A stretch of DNA of 64,000 bases from an uncultured Shewanella sp. Its GTDB lineage: Bacteria > Pseudomonadota > Gammaproteobacteria > Enterobacterales > Shewanellaceae. The position numbers were made by a program, and so were the translations under genes. The notes under the pieces were generated by a model. The model did no database searches. It saw only the letters and a list, made by a program, of their open reading frames with translations, and had not been told where the DNA came from. The stretch spans positions 1 to 64,000 of the forward strand of contig NZ_CANLKR010000017.1 in assembly GCF_947491715.1 (NCBI RefSeq). Direction: 5' to 3'. Shown here piece by piece: positions 56,529 to 64,000 of the stretch (positions are counted from its first letter, which is position 1; every line of letters begins with the position of its first letter).

Positions 56529-56629
56529 GGCGCCCTTCCAAACGCTTAGACATCTTGTAAAAGCCAATCATGGCAATGGATCCATGCTACCCTTTGCTTT
56601 AATTAATCGCTTACAGGGATAGTCGCGCC

Positions 56630-57808
56630 ATGTCAAAATCAGCCATGGATTTACGGTTTAATCGTCTTTACGCCAGCAGTAAACAACTTAAACAAAAAAC
56701 GAAGCAGCGTATTCCGAAATTTGCCTATGATTATTTAATCGAAGGTTGTATGGATGATATTGGCCTGCAGCGTAATCGACAAGTCATGCACAGCCTTCAC
56801 TTTGAACCTGCTTATATCACTCCAAGTCGTACACCTCATCAAACAGTTAATACCCAAGTCTCATTATTTGGCCATACCTACAGTGCCCCTTTGGGAATTG
56901 CGCCTATAGGGTTACAGGGGCTAATGTGGCCAAATGCCCCCATTATTCTTGCTAAAGCGGCTTTTGAACATAACATACCGTATATTTTAAGTACGGTTTC
57001 ATCTGAGTCACTAGAACGTATTGCCGAGGTCAGCCAAGGTCACGCTTGGTATCAATTATATAATCCCACTGAGCCCAGTATTCGTGACGATATTATAAAT
57101 AGGCTTAAGGTCATGCAATATAAAACCTTAGTCATTACCATCGATGTGCCCACTTTTGGCTTTCGGCCAAGAGATTTTCACAATGGTCTTGCGATGCCAC
57201 CCAAACTCACCCTGAAAAATATTTATCAAGCGGCCATCAAGCCCACGTGGAGCATCAGCACTCTCAAACAAGGTATTCCCCAATTTAAAAACTTAACACC
57301 TTATATGGCTGCAGGCAGTCAAAAACAAGAACTCACAGAACTCATGAATACGGCGACTATGGGCGGACTTGATTTTGATAGTCTGAAAGCCATTCGAGAT
57401 AACTGGCCTGGCAATCTAATCATCAAGGGCATAATGAGTGAACATGATTTACAGCAAGCCATTAAATTAGGTAGTGATGGGGTCATCTTCTCCAATCATG
57501 GTGCCAGACAGCTAGATTTCGGCGAGTCACCTTTACTGCCACTCATACAATTACAAAAGCGTTACCAAGACAAGACCACCATTATGATGGACAGCGGTTT
57601 ACGCTCCGGCTCCGATATTGCAGGCTGTTTGGCATTAGGGGCACAATTTACTTTTCTTGGTAGGCTGTTTATGTACAGTGTTTGTGCTCTGGGCAATGAG
57701 GGCGGCCAGCACGCCATTGCCATGCTCAAAGCGCAGCTCACACAAGTGATGCAGCAAGTGGGCGCGAATAATATTGATGAATTAACGGGTAGAGCCTACT
57801 TAGGTTGA
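56630..57808 (+). CDS. FMN-dependent alpha-hydroxy acid dehydrogenase
   Basis: 392 residues. FMN/substrate motifs: YQLYNP, ITIDVPTFGFRPRDFHNGL, LIIKGIMSEHDLQQA, SNHGARQLDFGESPL with the catalytic histidine, and DSGLRSGSDIAGCLALGA. Family includes lactate dehydrogenase LldD, glycolate and mandelate oxidases. SNHGARQ in place of the common SNHGGRQ is a small variation. No lld regulator or permease is adjacent, so the substrate is open. Confidence 0.88.
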   Translation: MSKSAMDLRFNRLYASSKQLKQKTKQRIPKFAYDYLIEGCMDDIGLQRNRQVMHSLHFEPAYITPSRTPHQTVNTQVSLFGHTYSAPLGIAPIGLQGLMWPNAPIILAKAAFEHNIPYILSTVSSESLERIAEVSQGHAWYQLYNPTEPSIRDDIINRLKVMQYKTLVITIDVPTFGFRPRDFHNGLAMPPKLTLKNIYQAAIKPTWSISTLKQGIPQFKNLTPYMAAGSQKQELTELMNTATMGGLDFDSLKAIRDNWPGNLIIKGIMSEHDLQQAIKLGSDGVIFSNHGARQLDFGESPLLPLIQLQKRYQDKTTIMMDSGLRSGSDIAGCLALGAQFTFLGRLFMYSVCALGNEGGQHAIAMLKAQLTQVMQQVGANNIDELTGRAYLG

Positions 57809-57820
57809 TTCTACATAAAA

Positions 57821-57852
57821 ACTGGCATTGACTAATTTAATCAATGCCAATT
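57821..57852. terminator. Bidirectional terminator-like hairpin
   Basis: TGGCATTGA (57823) pairs with TCAATGCCA (57841), between convergent genes, with A and T runs outside. Confidence 0.65.
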
Positions 57853-57896
57853 AAAAAGAACACATATTCATCTAACTCAAACATCCTATTTGCATA

Positions 57897-60278
57897 TTAG
57901 TATTCAGAACCTCCAATATAAGTCCTAATAATATTTTCGAAATCCTTTTTTAATACTATAAGCCTCGTTGATTCAACGTTATTTTTATTGATGTAAGAAA
58001 TATTGCTCACTGTTTGCATCATATCGGTATCATTGGGTTCTTGCCATAATTCAGGAACGTACTCAGTTCTTATGACTAATTCACTTTCAACCTCTCTATA
58101 AGCATCGCTCACGAAATTTTGATTAAGCTTCATTGATAAATGGCTAACATAAACGACATTTAATGACCATGTTTTGTTTGTCGTATAGTCCATATCTGTA
58201 TAGATAAGCTTACCCAAAGTGTCACTATTTCCTGAACTTTCATCAACCTGACTCACTCTGTCTGCAATAATATGCGGTATGCGTCCGTTAATATTATCCA
58301 GCTCAATCGTATTGTCTTGATAATCGACGTCATTGTCCTCTTCTCTGATATGTCCTATCTTTAATTTAAAGGTAGAATCATTTTCTTTACTATTAGTCCC
58401 CACAGAGACAACATGAGCATCTGAAACAAAGCGGGTATTCACATTGTAAGTATTGCCAAAGCCCACCTTACTTCTGTCTGACCACGTAACAATAGGCTGG
58501 TTATTAGCATCTCGGCTAATGTCACCTAACATCACTCGTGTATAGCCATTGGTGCGATACGTTAACACCGCATGCCGACCCGAAGTCGGAGAAATTGTGA
58601 CACTTGGATATTTTTTCTCTTTATTTTCACTCTTATCAAGCTCAGTGTAAACGCCACTCCACGTGACATTACCCGTTACAGTATCAAACAATCCTGTTTG
58701 AACATATAAGTTCGGATTATTTTCATTACCAGTACCCACTAATATCACCGTGTGTTTACCATCAACACCGTTAGGCGCGATAGCCACCGATAATGCCTGT
58801 AAACTTTTTTGACTGCCTGACATTAACTTTTCAGGCCCCCAAACAGTGGTATAGAGATTGTCAGTCTCACTCAGATTAGTATCTTGATTGCTATCACCTT
58901 CGTCATTATCGCTATTGGGATGGCTAATGCTATTCCAAGTTTTCACTCGGTAATACACTAAATTTTGATCATCTTTCAAATAAGCAACTACCCCGCCTCC
59001 TATTTCACCTTCATTAACAAAGTCCGCCGCAAAATTTTGAGTTCGCTGGTTTTTATTCGGTAAAGAAAATGAGGTCGATTCTAAAGCTCTACTCCACTCA
59101 ATATCTCCTCGTTCACCAATAAAAAAAGTAATCGCCGCTTCAGCCCCTGTTTTTCCCGATGTACGATTAGATACTCTTAAATCAGGTAGTAACATTTTTA
59201 TCTTAGCGCTTGGTGTCATACCTTTTATAGCAAAGCTTCCACCGCCACCACCTGCCTCTCCGTTCGATGTTCCCCCCTGCCCTCCTCCAAATCCGCCACC
59301 ACCATTTCCGTAGGAGCCAACCCCTCCTTTGCCTGCTGTATAACCATTCACAAAAGAGAATCGATAATCCGTAACGGATTCACCATCACTACCAGTATAG
59401 CTATATTTACTATTATCCCAATCAGTGCCCCCTCCTTTACCTCCAAACCCAGAATAGCCTGCATCGTCTTCAGGCTTATCTCCACTATCGTCTTCCTTGA
59501 TTCCATAATCGAGTCTATAATTTTCAGCCCCGGATTCGGCCTTCGATCCTCCACCTCCTTTACCTCCATCTCCACGGCCTCTATTCCCTCTAGCATAAAC
59601 TCCTTTAATTATATCGGCATTGGTGTCAAGAGCAATCGCATGCTTACTACCACAAAAAGACACATTATTTTGATCTAATATATAACGACAAACTTGCCCA
59701 CCATCCCCTCCATCTTTATTTGAAGAGAAAGCTGCATCAGCCGCACCTCCCCCACCTCCAGCAATTAATAATAACGAGTCTTTATCTGGTGCACTTCCCA
59801 TAGTAGCTGGATCATCGAGTAACCAAAACATAGTCGAAGATGCACCTTGCTTATTACTCCCAGTTCTTCCCCATAACATATTCACTTTTTGGTCGAGCCC
59901 TTTAGACCATCCGTCTCGGTATTCATATTGACCTAATGTTGCCAAAGTCGTAAAGAATTCACTATAACCACGCTTCCCTCCGTTACCCCCCCCCTGATTA
60001 CCGCCTTTCGCTCCCCAAGCTTGCCAATAAGACAGCGTGTCTTCCGTTATTGCTTCACCTTCATCATCATTTCGATCCTCATTAGCATATTCGATAATTT
60101 GTTTAAGAGTTAATTGATTTGGACGATCATCACTACTTGCCCCAAAGTGGCAAGTCACATATTCTAATCCAGCAGTATTATAAGTAGAACATGACATAAG
60201 ACTCGCTGAAGCAATAGAAGGCAGAAAAGCCCCCATACTCATAATCAACGTACTTAAAGAGAATATATGTTTTTTCAA
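57897..60278 (-). CDS. Glycine-rich exported surface protein
   Basis: 793 residues with a signal peptide ending SIASA. Residues about 90-350 are glycine-rich (blocks such as GKGGGTDWD and GNGGGGFGGGQGG, closing with EAGGGGGSFAIKG), as in glycine-rich beta-roll domains of surface proteins. From about 385 the sequence turns into repeated strands with WSRALES, VVAYLKDDQNLVYYRVKTWN, YTTVWGPEK and GRHAVLTYRTNG, possibly a beta-propeller. Few cysteines. Likely secreted or surface-bound; no enzymatic motif recognised. Confidence 0.6.
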   Translation of the reverse strand: MKKHIFSLSTLIMSMGAFLPSIASASLMSCSTYNTAGLEYVTCHFGASSDDRPNQLTLKQIIEYANEDRNDDEGEAITEDTLSYWQAWGAKGGNQGGGNGGKRGYSEFFTTLATLGQYEYRDGWSKGLDQKVNMLWGRTGSNKQGASSTMFWLLDDPATMGSAPDKDSLLLIAGGGGGAADAAFSSNKDGGDGGQVCRYILDQNNVSFCGSKHAIALDTNADIIKGVYARGNRGRGDGGKGGGGSKAESGAENYRLDYGIKEDDSGDKPEDDAGYSGFGGKGGGTDWDNSKYSYTGSDGESVTDYRFSFVNGYTAGKGGVGSYGNGGGGFGGGQGGTSNGEAGGGGGSFAIKGMTPSAKIKMLLPDLRVSNRTSGKTGAEAAITFFIGERGDIEWSRALESTSFSLPNKNQRTQNFAADFVNEGEIGGGVVAYLKDDQNLVYYRVKTWNSISHPNSDNDEGDSNQDTNLSETDNLYTTVWGPEKLMSGSQKSLQALSVAIAPNGVDGKHTVILVGTGNENNPNLYVQTGLFDTVTGNVTWSGVYTELDKSENKEKKYPSVTISPTSGRHAVLTYRTNGYTRVMLGDISRDANNQPIVTWSDRSKVGFGNTYNVNTRFVSDAHVVSVGTNSKENDSTFKLKIGHIREEDNDVDYQDNTIELDNINGRIPHIIADRVSQVDESSGNSDTLGKLIYTDMDYTTNKTWSLNVVYVSHLSMKLNQNFVSDAYREVESELVIRTEYVPELWQEPNDTDMMQTVSNISYINKNNVESTRLIVLKKDFENIIRTYIGGSEY

Positions 60279-60885
60279 AACGATTAACCTCTGTGTTAAT
60301 TGAAATAATCTTGTATAACGTCATAACACGGTGAAAAACAATTACCGAGTAATAAACGTAAGGCGAAGAATAATATATAATCGTCAACAAGATTAATATC
60401 AGTTCACATAATATATTAAGGAAGTATTCAGTTTAGATTACTTACTCAATCACAATTAATTGTAAAAAAAACAAAATAAAATAAACAATGAATGTAACAA
60501 AACATAAATATTTAAATTGATGTTAATACTCCTTATGAAAATGAACTTTTTATTAAATTAATAGCGATTAAAATAGAAATATCTAGTTACATTCATTTAC
60601 TGTTAGACATAATTAAAGTGGACTTTTACTTGAACTAGACTCAAACATTGTTCAAGGATTGAGGTTGTTTATTAGAAAATTTAAAAAATCATCAAGCCAT
60701 AAATATCAATTTATTTTTCATTAAACATTCTCAAACTTAATTGATCTTAATCAAAGAAACCGTCATTGCATTTTAATAAGCACCAGAAGCATTTGATTCA
60801 ATCCTCAAACGTAAAGTAGGATCTCGCGGATTGACGGTGAATTACTATAGTTTGCTTTTTACCATTCCTTTTTGTTGAGGTCATT
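60279..60885. other. 607-bp divergent intergenic region
   Basis: Very A/T-rich between the glycine-rich gene (minus) and trhP (plus). It contains an exact FNR-type box 132 bp before trhP. No ORF is supported. Confidence 0.55.
60741..60754. promoter_or_regulatory. FNR/EtrA-type box upstream of trhP
   Basis: TTGATCTTAATCAA matches TTGATnnnnATCAA exactly and is the same 14-mer as the one before crp. Confidence 0.5.
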
Positions 60886-62286
60886 ATGTCTACACCTGAG
60901 TTATTATCGCCTGCTGGCACCTTAAAGAATATGCGTTATGCCTTTGCCTATGGCGCCGATGCGGTCTATGCCGGACAACCTCGATATAGCTTAAGAGTAC
61001 GAAATAATGACTTTAGCTTAGAAAACTTGAAAGTAGGCATTCAAGAAGCCCATTCATTAAATAAGAAACTCTATGTGGTCAGTAATGTTGCCCCCCATAA
61101 TGGAAAACTGAAAACCTATATTAAAGATATGCAGCCAGTCATTGCAATGCAGCCTGATGCGCTGATTATGTCTGATCCAGGGCTTATTATGATGGTGAGA
61201 GAGGCTTTTCCAGAGCAAGAGATCCATTTATCAGTGCAAGCCAATGCCGTTAATTGGGCGTCAGTTAAATTCTGGCAGCAACAAGGTATTAAGCGCGTTA
61301 TTTTATCCCGTGAATTATCCCTTGATGAAATTGAAGAAATTCGCCAACGTTGCCCCGATATTGAACTTGAAGTCTTTGTTCATGGCGCGTTATGTATGGC
61401 CTACTCTGGTCGCTGCTTATTATCAGGCTATATTAATAAACGCGATCCGAATCAAGGCACTTGCACGAACGCTTGCCGCTGGAAATATGATGTTCACAGC
61501 GCTCAAGAAACCAACAATGGTGATATTGTCGCAATCAAACCAGACGTTCAGCTCCACTCCCCTGACTTAAATGAAACTCAAGATATAACAGCGCCCACTA
61601 ATGATATTATCTTATTGCAAGAAGCGAGTCGCCCAGGCGAATATATGCCTGCATTTGAAGATGAGCACGGTACTTATATTATGAACTCAAAAGATCTCCG
61701 AGCCATTCAACACGTAGAAAGACTCACAAAAATGGGCATAGATTCACTAAAAATAGAGGGGCGAACCAAGTCGTTTTATTATGTGGCTCGCACCGCGCAG
61801 CTCTATCGCCAAGCCATTGAAGATGCCAGCGCTGGTAAAGATTTTAATCGCAGCTTAATGCATAACTTAGATGGCTTAGCCCATCGCGGCTATACTGAAG
61901 GTTTTTTACGTCGACATACTCATGATGAATACCAAAACTATGATTATGGCTACTCAATCAGCGATACCCAGCAATTTATCGGTGAGTTTACAGGAAAGTA
62001 TAATGAATTTGGCATGGCAGAGATCGATGTAAAAAATAAATTTTCAGTGGGTGACAGTGTTGAAATCATGACACCTCAAGGTAACCTTACCTTGACGATT
62101 GAAACACTGTTAAATCGAAAAAATGAAACGGTCACCTTCGGCTTAGGCTCTGGTCACTTTGTGTTTTTAAACGTACCCGCTGATATGAATATTCACAAAG
62201 CCATATTACTTCGCAACTTACCCCAAGAACACGATACTCGGCAACCTCACCCACAAGGCAAGAAAATGCACACTGTGAGCGCTTAA
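60886..62286 (+). CDS. trhP: tRNA 5-hydroxyuridine synthesis protein TrhP (U32 family)
   Basis: 466 residues. The U32 signature EVFVHGALCMAYSGRCLLSGY with its cysteines is followed by CTNACRWKY; the C-terminal domain starts near 360. In E. coli (YegQ) it makes 5-hydroxyuridine at tRNA position 34 together with iron-sulfur components. It is followed after 2 bp by the ferredoxin gene yfhL, a partner in that pathway. Confidence 0.94.
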   Translation: MSTPELLSPAGTLKNMRYAFAYGADAVYAGQPRYSLRVRNNDFSLENLKVGIQEAHSLNKKLYVVSNVAPHNGKLKTYIKDMQPVIAMQPDALIMSDPGLIMMVREAFPEQEIHLSVQANAVNWASVKFWQQQGIKRVILSRELSLDEIEEIRQRCPDIELEVFVHGALCMAYSGRCLLSGYINKRDPNQGTCTNACRWKYDVHSAQETNNGDIVAIKPDVQLHSPDLNETQDITAPTNDIILLQEASRPGEYMPAFEDEHGTYIMNSKDLRAIQHVERLTKMGIDSLKIEGRTKSFYYVARTAQLYRQAIEDASAGKDFNRSLMHNLDGLAHRGYTEGFLRRHTHDEYQNYDYGYSISDTQQFIGEFTGKYNEFGMAEIDVKNKFSVGDSVEIMTPQGNLTLTIETLLNRKNETVTFGLGSGHFVFLNVPADMNIHKAILLRNLPQEHDTRQPHPQGKKMHTVSA

Positions 62287-62288
62287 TC

Positions 62289-62540
62289 ATGGCGTTACTC
62301 ATTAATGATAAATGTATTAATTGTGATATGTGTGAGCCTGAGTGTCCCAATCAAGCTATCACATTAGGCGAGTCAATTTTTGAAATTGACCCCATATTAT
62401 GCACTGAATGCGTGGGGCATTATGATAAGCCGACCTGTAAATCAGTGTGCCCTATTACCTGTATTGACCCGGATCCCGCTCATCAAGAAACCCGTGATGC
62501 ACTGCTAATAAAATATCACATGATCACCAATCCCCATTAA
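62289..62540 (+). CDS. yfhL: YfhL-type 2[4Fe-4S] ferredoxin
   Basis: 83 residues. Two cluster motifs: CINCDMCEPECP at the start and CTECVGHYDKPTCKSVCP, with the longer spacing of the YfhL/Alvin ferredoxins. Only 2 bp after trhP, so the pair is a single transcript. It probably supplies electrons or clusters to TrhP. Confidence 0.93.
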   Translation: MALLINDKCINCDMCEPECPNQAITLGESIFEIDPILCTECVGHYDKPTCKSVCPITCIDPDPAHQETRDALLIKYHMITNPH

Positions 62541-62697
62541 AAGACAATATGACTAAGCGACCAAAAGAAGAGCGATATTCTGGCCGCTTGGAGATATAGC
62601 TGCGATCACGCTTGCGAAGACATTAAAAAGCAATTATACCTATAATTCAGCCTCCCCCCACTTCAACCATAGATTCATTGAAATAATGGAGTGACAA

Positions 62698-64000
62698 GTG
62701 CCTCAACAAAATCGACCAGGTTTACTTTCAACCATTTTTCTTAGTATCGGTACTATGATAGGCAGTGGCTGGTTATTTGCCGCATACTACTCATCTCAAG
62801 TAGCGGGGGCTGCATCCATTTTATCTTGGATAATCGGTGCGATCATTGTCTTAATTATGGCGGTTTTATTATCTGAGATTGCCATCAAATATCCAGTAAA
62901 TGGCTTATTTACTCGGCTGCTCAGCTTATCACATAATCAACATTTTGGTTTTGTCACTGGCATATCAAATTGGTTACTGGGCCTCATTCTCGTTCCTTCT
63001 GAGGCCATAGCCTCTACGCAATACGTCGCCACAGTCAACCCGATATGGACCCCTTATTTATTTAATAATGGAGAGATTACAAGCTTAGGAATGGGCCTAA
63101 CAACATTATTTATGTTATTTTATTTACTGGTTAATTATTGGGGGATCCACTTTTTAGCGCGCGTCAACAATGCCATTACCTGGATCAAAATTATTGTCCC
63201 TGCCAGTGTGGCGATTATTTTCATCATTACTGCATTCGATACAAGCAACTTTACGGCTTATCAAAATAGTTTCATGCCCTATGGCTTTAATAGTGTATTA
63301 ACCGCTATCGTATCCAGTGGGATCTTTTATTCTTTTTTTGGCTTTCAAGCTGCCGTGTCTTTTTGTGCCGAACTGGAAAATCCTAAAAGAAATATTCCCA
63401 TCACGCTTATCAGTAGCGTCGTTATTGTATTGATCATTTACTTGTTACTGCAAGTCGCTTTTATTGGAGCATTGCCCTCAGAAATGCTAACACAGGGGTG
63501 GACACATTTAAATTTTGAATCTCCCCTCGCTCAACTCGCTGCTATTCTTGGACTGAATTTTATTGTTATTATTCTCTACACAGATTCTGTGATAAGCCCA
63601 ACAGGAACAGGATTATTATATCTAGGCATAGCCTCTCGCCAACTCAATGAAATGGTTAAACATAAACAAATGCCTGCATTTTTTGGCACAAGAGATCTAA
63701 AGATACTTTTTTCAAGACGAGCATTGATTTTAAGTTTTATTTGCTCATTAGTATTAATTTTCTTCTTTCGAAATTGGCAGCTAATAGCTGGGTTAACAAC
63801 GACTTTCATTATTATATCCTGCATTGCACTCCCGGTAACCTATTCAAAGTTATTAAAGTCAACGGAAGGTTTCCCCGTTAGAATATTGCCTTATTCACAA
63901 TTATTCTCTTGTTTGACCTTCATTGTACTCTCTTATTTTTTATTATTGTGTGGAATTAAAAATCTCACTGTTGCCCTTTTACTGCATGTCGCCTTTTTCA
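62698..64000 (+). CDS. APC-family amino acid permease, partial
   Basis: At least 434 codons, open to the window end. The start is GTG at 62698, with GGAG six bases before it. The start region LLSTIFLSIGTMIGSGWLFAAY is the APC signature; at least ten hydrophobic segments follow, with ELENPKRNIPITLI in the loop after the sixth helix. Closest in feel to aspartate/glutamate:proton or polyamine permeases; substrate unknown. The C-terminus lies beyond the window. Confidence 0.88.
   Translation, partial: MPQQNRPGLLSTIFLSIGTMIGSGWLFAAYYSSQVAGAASILSWIIGAIIVLIMAVLLSEIAIKYPVNGLFTRLLSLSHNQHFGFVTGISNWLLGLILVPSEAIASTQYVATVNPIWTPYLFNNGEITSLGMGLTTLFMLFYLLVNYWGIHFLARVNNAITWIKIIVPASVAIIFIITAFDTSNFTAYQNSFMPYGFNSVLTAIVSSGIFYSFFGFQAAVSFCAELENPKRNIPITLISSVVIVLIIYLLLQVAFIGALPSEMLTQGWTHLNFESPLAQLAAILGLNFIVIILYTDSVISPTGTGLLYLGIASRQLNEMVKHKQMPAFFGTRDLKILFSRRALILSFICSLVLIFFFRNWQLIAGLTTTFIIISCIALPVTYSKLLKSTEGFPVRILPYSQLFSCLTFIVLSYFLLLCGIKNLTVALLLHVAFF

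Noticed and set aside
59348..59596. Minus-strand ORF in another frame of the glycine-rich gene
   Set aside because: It is an alternative-frame shadow of glycine-rich codons.
63576..63824. Minus-strand ORF near the window end
   Set aside because: It is antisense to the APC permease, which reads through with clear family features.

Overview
The window is a chromosomal segment of a marine gammaproteobacterium, most likely Shewanella or a close relative. This placement is inferred from family resemblance, not from a search. It rests on Crp, a B12-salvage cluster beside metH, DUF3016 and DUF4240 genes, TrhP-YfhL, YjgA, PmbA and an ArsJ-type arsenic operon. The DNA is AT-rich. No rRNA, tRNA, CRISPR array or complete insertion sequence was seen.

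Region by region: (1) 1-5.6 kb is an accessory patch of small unfamiliar genes in mixed orientation, separated by a recurring intergenic palindromic repeat (core CTACCAGTGATAA). It holds a HEPN-like protein with a small partner, a pesticin-like muramidase with a probable periplasmic immunity protein, a protein resembling the N-terminal domain of SPI-2 type III effectors, a broken vapC and two exported proteins. (2) 5.9-20.4 kb is core metabolism: crp, then btuF-cobO-cobQ-cobU-cobS-cobT-btuC-btuD-cobC on the minus strand (cobalamin uptake, adenosylation and nucleotide-loop assembly), diverging from metH, which has a MetJ-box promoter. Two genes of this B12 cluster, cobU and btuC, are followed by tandem arrays of their own 3' ends. 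(3) 20.5-29.3 kb is a second accessory region: a CesT-like type III chaperone with a probable effector, an Omp85-type barrel, and two large exported proteins. (4) 29.3-34.0 kb is housekeeping (yadHG, hpt, ubiX, mpl). (5) 34-41.5 kb mixes a lipoprotein hydrolase, a second SPI-2-effector-like protein, an M20 amidohydrolase, a TraB/GumN protein, a 263-bp MITE-like element and small conserved genes. (6) 41.6-49.5 kb has the HU gene, an AGCS symporter, arsR-gapdh-arsJ, lhgO, an aspartate racemase-family gene and an acetyltransferase. (7) 50-57.8 kb pairs an exported flavin oxidase with an exported carotenoid-oxygenase-like protein, then pmbA, yjgA and an FMN-dependent 2-hydroxyacid dehydrogenase. 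(8) 57.9-64 kb has a glycine-rich exported protein, trhP-yfhL behind an exact FNR-type box, and an APC permease cut by the window end.

The least ordinary material is: the type III chaperone/effector pair and the two SPI-2-effector-like proteins, with no secretion apparatus in view; the muramidase/immunity pair; the intergenic repeat family that punctuates 1-4.5 kb; and the 3'-end gene-fragment arrays inside the B12 cluster.
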